From Arthrobacter ulcerisalmonis (GTDB lineage Bacteria > Actinomycetota > Actinomycetes > Actinomycetales > Micrococcaceae): a DNA stretch of 64,000 bases. The stretch lies in NCBI RefSeq assembly GCF_900609065.1, contig NZ_UXAU01000013.1, forward strand, positions 87,626 to 151,625, in the 5' to 3' direction. Positions 35,264 to 43,613 of the stretch are shown piece after piece. A program made the translations under genes and the position numbers. Position 1 is the first letter of the stretch; each line of letters starts with the position of its first letter. The notes under the pieces are model-generated. The model was not told where the DNA came from. It made no database searches and saw nothing but the letters and a program-made list of their open reading frames with translations.

Positions 35264-36124
35264 TCAGGGTAAGTGTTGGCGGTCTTTCCCCTGCACCCCG
35301 GCCGACTCGGGTTGATTGGAGCTTGGCGTCCGGGTTTTCCTTGGCTGCTGCCCCTTCGCCACTGATGCCAGCGAGCCGGTGTCAATCTGCGACAACGGCG
35401 CCGGCTGTGGAGGCTTGGTGAACGACCGCGGCTTGCCCGTGCGTGCGGTTTTCGCCGCTGCTGGTTCGGCGGCGGGAGCTTCTGCGGCTGGAACGCTGGT
35501 GCCTTGACCGTTGGTTTGGCTTGGCTCGACCGGATCCGGAAGGTCGCGAACGGACAGTTTGATGTCTGGCGTACCGCTGCGGGTTTTGGCTGGGGAGGTG
35601 GGAGTCTTTGCAACCGGGGTGTTGCCACGCGCCGGCTTCATGTTTGTTTCAGGACCCGTGCTGGTGGGCAGCTCCGGCAGGGGCTGGTCTGGCAGGTCGC
35701 GGACGGACAGTTTGATGTCCGGGGCACCAGCGCGTGCTTTGGCACGGGCATCTGCCGCTTCTACGGCCGCTGTCCACTCTTTCGAGAGGACGGCTGGCTC
35801 CCGGCGCGGATTGTTTTTTGGCGACAGGCGGCCGACGGCGGTCCGCAGCACTGCCACGGGTCCAGCCTCTGGGGCGGGCACCGGGTCAGCGGCTGGTTCA
35901 GCGACTGAAGTCACGGTCGCCGGGGGTTCCGCGCCGAAACGCACGGATTCCTGACGGCGAAGGCGGCCAAAGAGCAGTTGGACCACAAGTCCGGCCAGTC
36001 GGCCGATGCCAGCGAGGATCAGCGTGGCAACCCCCAGCATGAACAGCACGAAGGCCATCAGGAAGGCGACGCCAAGGGTCCCCAAAAATGTCAGGTTGAG
36101 GATGAGCGTGTCTGGATTGTCCAC
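35264..36124 (-). CDS. Membrane-anchored protein with an internal peptide repeat
   Basis: 286 residues from the GTG at 36124, which has AGGAG 7 nt upstream. One or two membrane helices (about 8-48) are followed by a long disordered Pro/Ala/Lys-rich cytoplasmic region. That region contains two copies of PDIKLSVRDLPD, encoded around 35698-35733 and 35539-35574, inside longer similar stretches. No known domain. The repeated peptide may be a docking motif. The gene ends 27 bases from the aldo/keto reductase start. Confidence 0.75.
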   Translation of the reverse strand: MDNPDTLILNLTFLGTLGVAFLMAFVLFMLGVATLILAGIGRLAGLVVQLLFGRLRRQESVRFGAEPPATVTSVAEPAADPVPAPEAGPVAVLRTAVGRLSPKNNPRREPAVLSKEWTAAVEAADARAKARAGAPDIKLSVRDLPDQPLPELPTSTGPETNMKPARGNTPVAKTPTSPAKTRSGTPDIKLSVRDLPDPVEPSQTNGQGTSVPAAEAPAAEPAAAKTARTGKPRSFTKPPQPAPLSQIDTGSLASVAKGQQPRKTRTPSSNQPESAGVQGKDRQHLP

Positions 36125-36289
36125 GTCATCTCTCCTTTCTGCCGACAGCGGGGCACAAGCCGGCAGCTGCCCCCCGGTCAGCGTTTCCTTGTCCACCTTA
36201 CGGATTTATGCCATCGCTCGTGCCCCGAAGTAGGGCGTGGTGCCGGGTTGTTTCGAACCTGTTACAAGAAATGACAAGGACCGCGCGCC

Positions 36290-36295
36290 TATAGT
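36290..36295 (+). promoter_or_regulatory. Possible -10 element of the ychJ-like gene
   Basis: TATAGT with no convincing -35. The 349-bp gap 36125-36473 otherwise shows only the ribosome binding site of the next gene (GGAGAG before 36474); no ORF or repeat was seen in it. Confidence 0.35.
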
Positions 36296-36473
36296 CTTAG
36301 CGAATGCTTGGGTCCCGGCTGCGGCTTAAGCTGCCCCTCTGTCCGGCTGGGGCGGCTAGGCGAGATGCCAACGGTGTTGAAGCCCAGCTCACGGTCATAT
36401 GCACTTTGCGGCATGCATTGGCAGTGCCGCTTCTGGTGCATCCGGCCGCCGCTGAAACTATGGAGAGAAAACC

Positions 36474-36872
36474 ATGACCCGCGCAACCGACAGCCAAAAT
36501 TGCCCGTGCCTCTCCGGAGATCCCTACGCTCAGTGTTGCGGCAGGTTCCACTCGGGCCAATCAGCAGCGCCGACGGCGGAATCGCTGATGCGATCAAGGT
36601 ACAGCGCGTTTGCGTTGGGCAATGCTGACTACCTTCGTGAGCCATGGCATCCGAACACTAGACCCGCTGACCTAGATCTCGATTCCGAGGTGCAGTGGCG
36701 GCGACTCGACATCCTGGCCACGCACCACGGCGGACCGTTGGATACCGAGGGTGTGGTGGAGTTCAAGGCGTATTTCCGCGACGGCGGCGATCGAGGTTCC
36801 CTTCACGAAACCAGCCGATTCGTTCGCGAAAACCGCCGCTGGTTCTACGTCGATGGTCAATTGCACGCCTAG
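36474..36872 (+). CDS. YchJ family protein (UPF0225) with a zinc-binding Cys cluster
   Basis: 132 residues. NCPCLSGDPYAQCCG near the N-terminus is the SEC-C-like zinc motif, and ESLMRSRYSAFALGNADYL is the UPF0225 signature, followed by an NTF2-like region. This is a conserved small protein of unknown biochemical role. GGAGAG precedes the ATG. A GC hairpin (36897-36926) lies after the stop, between it and the convergent GNAT gene. Confidence 0.92.
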   Translation: MTRATDSQNCPCLSGDPYAQCCGRFHSGQSAAPTAESLMRSRYSAFALGNADYLREPWHPNTRPADLDLDSEVQWRRLDILATHHGGPLDTEGVVEFKAYFRDGGDRGSLHETSRFVRENRRWFYVDGQLHA

Positions 36873-36896
36873 CGTGGTTCTGAAAGCTGCTGCTTT

Positions 36897-36926
36897 GGAG
36901 GCCTGGTGCCCCTCGACCGGGCCTCC
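36897..36926. terminator. Hairpin between convergent ychJ and GNAT genes
   Basis: GGAGGCC (36897-36903) pairs with GGCCTCC (36920-36926), with a short inner GGT/ACC stem. The position between converging genes suggests a shared terminator; there is no T-run. Confidence 0.45.
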
Positions 36927-36970
36927 GGTTGGAATCCCGCCGCGGTTTCTTCGGCAGCACCTTGGTCTCG

Positions 36971-37426
36971 TCAGCGAAAGGCTTGAAACAGAACGAGTCG
37001 GGACACGCCGTCGTCCGCGCTGACTCCATGGATTGCGCCGAACCGGCCCACTTCCTGGAAGCCGAGGGCTTGGTGCATGCCGATCGACGCCACGTTATGT
37101 TCGTTGGCGAAGTAGTAGGCCACCGTCGCATCCGCCCAGATCCAATTTAATCGTGCCCGGGTGAGGGAAGCGCCGACTCCCAGCCGGCGAAATTCGGGCG
37201 CCACCACGATGCCGCCGAGGTAGTTCCCTGCGGGAGCATCGCCGTCGGACGTTGGGTGGAAATGCGTCTTTGCGACGCCGGCAATCCTGTCCTGGATGCT
37301 TGCCACCAGGACGATCCTCTGGGGCTTGTCTTCGAGCATGGTTGGGGTCCACCGGGACCGTGCGCTGGCGGCGCAGACTCGACTCACGCCGTCGTGATCA
37401 CTCTGAAGCAGTTCGCGGATCTGCAT
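36971..37426 (-). CDS. GNAT family N-acetyltransferase
   Basis: 151 residues. The acetyl-CoA motif is GGIVVAPEFRRLGVGASLTR, and motif B is NVASIGMHQALGFQEVGRF. The substrate is unknown. The ATG at 37426 is preferred over the GTG at 37432: TACGCT (37438-37433) ends exactly 6 nt before that ATG, the leaderless pattern seen repeatedly in this window. Monocistronic. Confidence 0.88.
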   Translation of the reverse strand: MQIRELLQSDHDGVSRVCAASARSRWTPTMLEDKPQRIVLVASIQDRIAGVAKTHFHPTSDGDAPAGNYLGGIVVAPEFRRLGVGASLTRARLNWIWADATVAYYFANEHNVASIGMHQALGFQEVGRFGAIHGVSADDGVSRLVLFQAFR

Positions 37427-37500
37427 GGACACAGCGTAACGGGGTCCACTGGGGCGCTCCCGGGATCGATCAGGACCGCACAGCGCTGAACGTGGGGACG

Positions 37501-37935
37501 CTATTTCTGGAGTGCTTCGGCAAGCATCACGATGATGCCGCTGGGACCGCGGACGTACGAGAGCTTGTAGATGTCCTGGTACGTCGCCACGCCACGGAGC
37601 GGGTGGCAGCCGTGCTTCGCAGCGATCGCCAGGGCCTCGTCGATGTTGTCTACTGAGAAGGCCACCCGGTGCATCCCAATCTCGTTGGGAAGGGTTGGCG
37701 TTGTTTCAATCGCGTCCGGGTGGATGTATTCGAAGAGTTCCAATTGGCCGTGCCCGTCAGGAGTCTGCAGCATGGCAATCTTGGCGTGATTACCGTCGAG
37801 ACCCACTGCGATATCAGTCCACGCGCCGCTGACGGTGTCGCGCCCCACCACCGTGAGCCCCAGATCGGTAAAGAACGCGATGGTTGCTTCAAGATCCCGG
37901 ACAGCGATGCCCACATTCTCCATTTTGATGCTCAT
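37501..37935 (-). CDS. VOC family protein (glyoxalase/dioxygenase fold)
   Basis: 144 residues forming one pair of beta-alpha-beta-beta-beta modules: MENVGIAVRDLEATIAFFTDLG, then MHRVAFSVDNIDEALAIAAKHG. The fold binds a divalent metal through His and Glu at the module edges (GQLELFEY). The reaction is unknown. TAGCGT (37947-37942) ends 6 nt before the ATG, so it is probably leaderless. Confidence 0.9.
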   Translation of the reverse strand: MSIKMENVGIAVRDLEATIAFFTDLGLTVVGRDTVSGAWTDIAVGLDGNHAKIAMLQTPDGHGQLELFEYIHPDAIETTPTLPNEIGMHRVAFSVDNIDEALAIAAKHGCHPLRGVATYQDIYKLSYVRGPSGIIVMLAEALQK

Positions 37936-37998
37936 GGCCTCACGCTACCCAGCCTCAGACCTTTGAGCCAGCAAGGGGACGGACTAATAGGGGACTGA

Positions 37999-38253
37999 TT
38001 AATAGAGGGCTTCGCCGGAAATGAGGCGTTGGACGTCTGCGGAGGACAGACGGGACCTGCCCATGATCCAGGAATGCCCGTACCCGGCGGATGCTGCCGT
38101 CCGGACTGCGACGGCCAAATCATCTGCTGCCCGCCTGGCTTGCGCTGACGCTTGCGCCATGGCTTCCGCCGCGGCCTCGAGAGGTGCCGTGATTTCGGGG
38201 GGCGGCTTCTGGAGCACTGCATCAGGGTCGTCGATCTCGAAAGACCAGTCCAT
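37999..38253 (-). CDS. Small hypothetical protein
   Basis: 84 residues, soluble. The middle is an Ala-rich amphipathic helix (EAAAEAMAQASAQARRAADD), and the C-terminus ends SSADVQRLISGEALY. The codon pattern (G/C at third positions) supports coding. No ribosome binding site or recognised family. It lies between the VOC gene and the DUF222 gene without clear partners. Confidence 0.5.
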   Translation of the reverse strand: MDWSFEIDDPDAVLQKPPPEITAPLEAAAEAMAQASAQARRAADDLAVAVRTAASAGYGHSWIMGRSRLSSADVQRLISGEALY

Positions 38254-38423
38254 TTCGTGGTGCCCGATTCTCTTGGTGGATAGCTGCCGGTGGGTCTTTT
38301 CCGACTGTAGCGCGCGCTACGGGCCGTAGTTGGAAGCCTTGGTCCTGAAGAGATTCTGGCGGCCATTAACCCCGCTTTCGGAACTGGTCCAGGTTCAGTT
38401 CCTGGCGGCGATGCTGTTCGAGG

Positions 38424-38472
38424 TTATCCACAACCTCACCGGTGGTGATGTTCTTTGGGTGGGTTATCCACA
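38424..38472 (+). promoter_or_regulatory. Two perfect DnaA-box sequences upstream of the HNH gene
   Basis: TTATCCACA occurs at 38424-38432 and 38464-38472 in the same orientation, 40 bp apart. The first is embedded in the inverted repeat GAGGTT-ATCCAC-AACCTC (38421-38438). The rest of the 269-bp gap before the HNH gene shows no ORF. This is not an origin: there is no cluster of boxes and no dnaA or dnaN. Confidence 0.55.
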
Positions 38473-38522
38473 TAGAAATTTTTGTTGCTGTGCTGGGTGC
38501 TCGTGGCTGGCAAAGTTGATTT

Positions 38523-40418
38523 ATGGAGAGCAATCGAGGTCGTGACGCGGTGGTAGATCGGTCGGCCGCTGTGCTTTCCGTAGGTTGTGCCGTCGGCGGG
38601 GATGCCCCCAGACCCGCCGGCGGCACTGGCGGGGGATGCCCTGGCGCTGGCCCTGCCCTGGCGGAGCGTCTAGCTGATTCCGTTGGGGATTCCACGTCCC
38701 TGCCCACGAATGAGACATTGTTCGCGGTGGTATCGCGGGTCGGTGAAGTCTTGGCCGCGGCGGCTTTGCATGCTCCGGAGGAGGTGGCGGCCGCAGAGTA
38801 CTGGGCTGCGGCGGATTTCGCGGCTGTGGTGGAGGACCTCTCACGGACTGTTGAATACCTTCAAATCCTCTCGGCGGGCTCCGTCGACACCACCAGAACC
38901 GCAGCAATCGCAGCGTCGTTGACGCGCCAGGCTCGGCCTGGAAAGAAGGGCTGGGTGACGGGTTGGAACGCCAGCGGGGTCGAAACCCTCGCTGAAACCG
39001 ATTCTGACTGGCCGCCACCAACGGCCGAACCAGCGGCGTTCGTCCATCCGTCACCAGCTGATGACGGATGTAGGAACACCGCGGAGTTCCTCCGGCTCCG
39101 GCTGCGAATCCCTATTCGGGAAGCCCGCCGCCGGCTCAGTCTCGCCGCGCAAGTCCTCCCCGGCACAGCAATGACCGGGACTCCTCTCGCCCCCATCCGT
39201 GAGGGTCTCGCTACCGCGCTCGCGCCGTCGAAAGCGACTGCCGCTGACGGGACTGTGGGCTCTGATATAGGCATGGTGGGCGGACCGGTGGTGTCCTCAT
39301 ACGCTGCGACGGTCATCGCAGTGACGTTGGACCGGATCCAACACAGCACCACTACCGAGAGGCTTGGTCACGTAGAACAGGATCTGATCGCGACCGCCGC
39401 GACCGCCGATCCAGACTTCCTCGTCCGAGTTGCTCAACGCTGGGTCGAGGCCATCGACGCTGACGGCGCGGAACCTTCCGAAGAAGCTCTCCGACGCACC
39501 CAAGGGGCATTCATCCGGAAACCTCGGAACGGTCTCCATCACCTGGAAATCTTCGCAACCGCTGACCAGTACGAACACCTCCTCACGGCAATGAACATTG
39601 CTACTAACCCCCGAAGCGCCACCCCCGACACGACCCAAAACTCCGTCAGCGTCAGCGTCAGCGTCAGCAGCGGCAACAGTGTCAGCACGGGCACGCGTCC
39701 TGATGCTGACCTCGGCGTGGACCTCGGTGCGGCTATGGACAACACGGTGCTTGTCGACCTTGAACGGCGGACGCGACCTCAGCAGCAGCTCGATGGGGTG
39801 ATCTCCGCCATCAAAGCCGGCCTCACCACAACGCTTCTTCCCACCACTGGCGGCATGCGACCCCAAATCATCGCCACCATCAGCGTGGCCGACTTGTTCC
39901 CCGCCCCCACCCGACGCGCTGCAGGCACGGAACTCACCGCTTTTGCGGGAGACGAATCGAGGGACGACTCAGGTATCCACCACGGGTCCGGGGCTTTCGC
40001 CTTCACCGGGCCAACCTCAGCAACCACACTCCGCAAAATTGCCTGCGACGCGGATATCATCCCCGCGCTCCTTGGGACCAAGGGTGAAGTTCTGGACCTC
40101 GGACGTAAAACCCGGCTTTTCACCACAGCGCAGCGACTGGCGCTGGTTGCGCGTGACCAAGGCTGCACCTTCCCGAACTGCACCATCCCCGCACCGTGGT
40201 GCGAAGCGCACCACGTCACGTACTGGAATCACGGCGGTCTCACCACCACCAGCAACGGCGCGTTGCTTTGCAGCCACCATCACCACCTCATTCACAAGGA
40301 CCAATGGAGCATCACCATCACAGGTGGCACGCCGGCGTTCATCCCACCGCCGCATATCGACCCCAAACAAAGACCTCAACGAAATCGCTACTTCAAACCA
40401 CCTCCGCTGCCGTCCTAG
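38523..40418 (+). CDS. DUF222 / 13E12 repeat family HNH endonuclease-like protein
   Basis: 631 residues. The long N-terminal region is DUF222-type, and the C-terminus is an HNH nuclease domain: GCTFPNCTIPAPWCEAHHV with two zinc cysteines and the His-His of the active site, then LLCSHHHHLIHKD. Such proteins form large multicopy families in actinobacteria (REP13E12 in mycobacteria) whose role is unsettled. A GTCAGC hexamer is repeated four times (39645-39668), giving a Val-Ser run. CAAAGT (38511-38516) ends 6 nt before the ATG. Confidence 0.9.
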   Translation: MESNRGRDAVVDRSAAVLSVGCAVGGDAPRPAGGTGGGCPGAGPALAERLADSVGDSTSLPTNETLFAVVSRVGEVLAAAALHAPEEVAAAEYWAAADFAAVVEDLSRTVEYLQILSAGSVDTTRTAAIAASLTRQARPGKKGWVTGWNASGVETLAETDSDWPPPTAEPAAFVHPSPADDGCRNTAEFLRLRLRIPIREARRRLSLAAQVLPGTAMTGTPLAPIREGLATALAPSKATAADGTVGSDIGMVGGPVVSSYAATVIAVTLDRIQHSTTTERLGHVEQDLIATAATADPDFLVRVAQRWVEAIDADGAEPSEEALRRTQGAFIRKPRNGLHHLEIFATADQYEHLLTAMNIATNPRSATPDTTQNSVSVSVSVSSGNSVSTGTRPDADLGVDLGAAMDNTVLVDLERRTRPQQQLDGVISAIKAGLTTTLLPTTGGMRPQIIATISVADLFPAPTRRAAGTELTAFAGDESRDDSGIHHGSGAFAFTGPTSATTLRKIACDADIIPALLGTKGEVLDLGRKTRLFTTAQRLALVARDQGCTFPNCTIPAPWCEAHHVTYWNHGGLTTTSNGALLCSHHHHLIHKDQWSITITGGTPAFIPPPHIDPKQRPQRNRYFKPPPLPS

Positions 40419-40751
40419 CCACGGCTGTCTGGGAGCGGACGAAGGGGCAGGGTGGGAAGGGCGTCTGCTATGCACAGCCAACCCCGATCGGGTCTCGGGT
40501 CGAGCTGGCTCTGTGGGCAGAGCTTCAAAGCCCTACTTTATGGTTCCAGCAGCAGTGGGGCAGCGCAGCCATGGCTACGGCTCAACAAGGATCCGGCCCA
40601 GTAAGGCCTCGGGAAACTTCCACCGAATGAACCTTTGTTCCGGGAGCAGCCCTACGGAGGAAGGCTGGTCTGTTTTGGAACCAGTCCTGCTGCGGATAGT
40701 TGCGAGAGCTGCGGACGCAGAAAGTGCGTCTAAAAAGAGAGGCCCGAGAGG

Positions 40752-40810
40752 TGTGCCGGCGACGGCTGGGGAGGGGTTTTGGTCTCAGAAAACCCCCCGT
40801 CGCCGGCACA
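40752..40810. other. Two-tier hairpin in a 577-bp non-coding gap
   Basis: A perfect 14-bp outer stem (40752-40765 with 40797-40810) encloses a perfect 8-bp inner stem (GGGGTTTT 40773-40780 with AAAACCCC 40789-40796, 8-base loop) and a one-sided 7-base bulge. The gap 40419-40995 contains no supported ORF; short open frames there lack start signals and codon bias. The element may be a terminator for the converging HNH and acyl-CoA dehydrogenase genes, or a structured RNA. Confidence 0.55.
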
Positions 40811-40995
40811 GACTCTGGGCTGGCTGCACATGGCCCGGGTGCCAATCCTCCGGGCGGTCCACCACTTCCTTTCGGCTGTGGTGGCCTGCTGAAATCAATA
40901 ATTCAACGTCCCGCTCAGGATTCGAGGCCAGATCACATTAAGGTTTTCTTAAGGGCGCCTCAGGACTCCTTGATGCTGCCCACAGCAGTGCCGAT

Positions 40996-43035
40996 TCACT
41001 GCTCGCGAACCGGCCCCGCTCCCCGAGATCGTGCCCCTCGATAGTCGCGATGCAAGTTCTCGTGTCGAGATACCCCGGGACTGGCATCGGCAATCCACGG
41101 CCCTGTCCCTTCGGACTGATCCAGAATGCCAGCCTCCAGCCAGGTGTAGTCGCCGGCCAGGACCTTGCGGGTAAGTGCCGTATCGACGTCATCGGTGTTC
41201 CGCCACAGCTGTTCGAATAGTTCGTCCACCCGCACCCGCGCCTGCTCGCAGTAGGCCTCAGCCAGTTCGAAGGCTCCGGCACCACGTTCGGGTGCGGTTC
41301 GCAGCAGCATCTCGGCTCGTGAACAGCAAGCAGTCATGGCGAAAAGCTCAGCGCCAATGTCCACTATCCGGCCCAAAAATGCCTGCTTGCGCTCCAGCTT
41401 CGCCTGCCAGCGGCCCATGCCATAGAAGGTCTGCCGCGCCAAGCGTCGCGAGGAACGTTCTACAAACCTCAGCTGTTTGGCCAACCTGCCGAAATCGCCA
41501 TACGAACGAGGGTCCAATCCGGCACCCGCCACCAGCTTGGGAAGCCACTTGGCATAGAAACTGGAGGCGCCGACGGCGGCCCGAGCCTTATCGGCCAAGC
41601 TCGCATCGAGGGAGGCAAGGTCGCCGGCGGCGGCAAGGTGCGCATCGACGGCCTCGCGGGCAATGAGGAGCCTCATGATTTCGGAGGAGCCTTCGAAGAT
41701 CCGGTTGATCCGGAGGTCCCTTAGTTGCTGTTCAGCCGCGACGGCTCGTTCGCCACGGGCAGCCAGCGACGCTGCACTTTCGTAGCCGCGCCCACCACGG
41801 ATCTGGACCAGCTCATCAGCAATCCGGCAGCTGGTCTCGGTGGCCCACAGCTTGGCAAGGGCTGCTTCGATCCGGACGTCTTTTTGGCCAGCGTCAGCCA
41901 TTTCTGCCGAGAGTTCGAAGACTGCGTCGAGGGCAAAAGCGGTGGCGGCGATATACGCGATTTTCTTTCCCACGGCCTCGTGCTCGCCTACCGGTCTGCC
42001 CCACTGGGTCCTCGCGGCAGACCACTCGCGGGCGATCTTGAGGCTCCAACGACCTGACGCAACACAAAGCGCCGGAATGGACAGCCTGCCAGTGTTGAGC
42101 GTGGTCAGCGCGATCTTCAGCCCCTGGCCTTCCCGTCCAAGACGGTTTTCAGCGGGCACCCGAACCTGATGAAACCGCGTGACCCCGTTTTCAATTCCAC
42201 GCAGCCCCATGAATGAATTGCGGTTCTCCACGGTGATCCCAGGAGAGTCCATCTCCACAACGAACGCGCTGATACCACCCTTATGCAGGGTGCCGTCTCG
42301 ATCCGTGCGGGCCGGCACCACCGCCATGACCACCACCAACTCGGCGATCACCCCGTTGGTGGTCCAAAGCTTCACGCCATCCAAAAGGTAAGAGCCGCCG
42401 TCGTCCGTTGGCGTTGCCGTGCAGCCCATCCGGGCGGGATCGCTGCCCACGTCGGCCTCCGTCAGCAGGAAAGCGGTGACGGCCCCGGCCGCACAGCGCG
42501 GCAGATACTTGCGCTTCTGCGCGGGGGTGCCGAAAACCTTGACCGGTTCGGGGACGCCGATTGACTGGTGGGCTGAGAGTAGGGCTCCGAGACTTGGATG
42601 GACACTGCCCAACAGGGCCAGGGCCCGCCCATAGTAGACAAGTGAGAGCCCTAACCCGCCGTATTCCACCGGAATCTTCATGCCGAAGACGCCCAGATCG
42701 GCGAGCCCCTGGATGTAGTCGTCGGGGATTTTGGCATCCCTCTCGATCACGGCCCCTGACATGGTGCGTGCATAGTCGGTAAGTCGCTTCAGGAACGCTT
42801 CACCCGTTTGCACGGAAGCCGGGGTGGGCGTTGGCCACGGATGAACCAGCCCCAGGTCAAAGGCGCCTAGGTAGAGCCCTTTGGCAAAGCTGGGGCGGTC
42901 CCACCCCGATTCGCGCGCGGCTTCTGCGACGGCTCGGGCCTGGTCTGCAGTGGCGCCTGAGCCGATGTCACGGGCCTGGACGGGCGTCTCGTCAGCGGGC
43001 GAGTCGGTGGCGGGGCTGTTGGTTGCGGAGCTCAT
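40996..43035 (-). CDS. Long acyl-CoA dehydrogenase family protein
   Basis: 679 residues, about 290 longer than medium-chain enzymes and similar in layout to VLCAD/ACAD9. N-terminal helical domain, then FAD/substrate segments (PVEYGGLGLSLVYYGRALAL, TAFLLTEADVGSDPARM, KLWTTNGVIAELVVVMA), then the C-terminal domain with VQIRGGRGYESAAS and INRIFEGSSEIMRLLIARE. A further 190-residue helical extension follows, as in membrane-associated members. It oxidises acyl-CoA to enoyl-CoA with FAD; chain length is unknown. GATGACCCATG context at the start; monocistronic. Confidence 0.9.
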   Translation of the reverse strand: MSSATNSPATDSPADETPVQARDIGSGATADQARAVAEAARESGWDRPSFAKGLYLGAFDLGLVHPWPTPTPASVQTGEAFLKRLTDYARTMSGAVIERDAKIPDDYIQGLADLGVFGMKIPVEYGGLGLSLVYYGRALALLGSVHPSLGALLSAHQSIGVPEPVKVFGTPAQKRKYLPRCAAGAVTAFLLTEADVGSDPARMGCTATPTDDGGSYLLDGVKLWTTNGVIAELVVVMAVVPARTDRDGTLHKGGISAFVVEMDSPGITVENRNSFMGLRGIENGVTRFHQVRVPAENRLGREGQGLKIALTTLNTGRLSIPALCVASGRWSLKIAREWSAARTQWGRPVGEHEAVGKKIAYIAATAFALDAVFELSAEMADAGQKDVRIEAALAKLWATETSCRIADELVQIRGGRGYESAASLAARGERAVAAEQQLRDLRINRIFEGSSEIMRLLIAREAVDAHLAAAGDLASLDASLADKARAAVGASSFYAKWLPKLVAGAGLDPRSYGDFGRLAKQLRFVERSSRRLARQTFYGMGRWQAKLERKQAFLGRIVDIGAELFAMTACCSRAEMLLRTAPERGAGAFELAEAYCEQARVRVDELFEQLWRNTDDVDTALTRKVLAGDYTWLEAGILDQSEGTGPWIADASPGVSRHENLHRDYRGARSRGAGPVREQ

Positions 43036-43096
43036 GGGTCATCTCCTAGGCCGGAATGGCCGGTGAAGCCATGGATCCGCCGGGTTGGAGAACCCT

Positions 43097-43399
43097 TCAG
43101 CTGTCACTCAAGATTACTCGCGGGTAGGTACCGGTGCTAGGGGTCGGCTGAGCCTGGATATCGCCGACCACAACGCCCTCCCGTGTATGGTGCACCAGCC
43201 TGTCCCAGCCGGTATTGATCCCGTGCACCGCTGCTAGCAGGACGGTAGAAACCAAGAACCAAGCAGCTTTGCCTGTACCCAAGAGGGCCAATGCCGTCAG
43301 CCCGGCCAGCAACACGAAGGCTGCCAGGAGCGCAGCGAAAACCAACGTTCCGATGAAAACCAACGTGGCCGTCTCTACGGTGCTTAGATCAAAACTCAT
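43097..43399 (-). CDS. Small membrane protein, unknown
   Basis: 100 residues from the ATG at 43399, with GGGGGA just upstream. Two closely spaced hydrophobic helices (about 10-35 and 38-60) are followed by a short polar tail ending YPRVILSDS. It is divergent from the jet operon across 214 bp. The layout (N-terminal helices plus a polar tail with a P-x-[IV]-x-LS motif) resembles the membrane protein at 35264-36124, but the similarity is too short to prove relation. Confidence 0.7.
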   Translation of the reverse strand: MSFDLSTVETATLVFIGTLVFAALLAAFVLLAGLTALALLGTGKAAWFLVSTVLLAAVHGINTGWDRLVHHTREGVVVGDIQAQPTPSTGTYPRVILSDS

Positions 43400-43613
43400 G
43401 CGTCCCCCTGCTGCTTCGTTGCGTTCAGTAGCACGAGCGTAGGGGGCGCGCACCCGGAGCGGCCAGAGTGGGACGCTGCCCCACCGCCGGTTGATACGGG
43501 ATCGATACGCTACCGCCGGGTAGGTCACGGAGCGGTCGCGGCGACTGCGTTAACCTTGTAGTTGGCAGTTTTTGCCTGCCTACCCCTCACCCCACACAAG
43601 CCAAGGAGAGTGC

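Noticed and set aside
38421..38472. Replication origin
   Set aside because: Only two DnaA boxes, with no AT-rich unwinding region and no dnaA, dnaN or parAB nearby.
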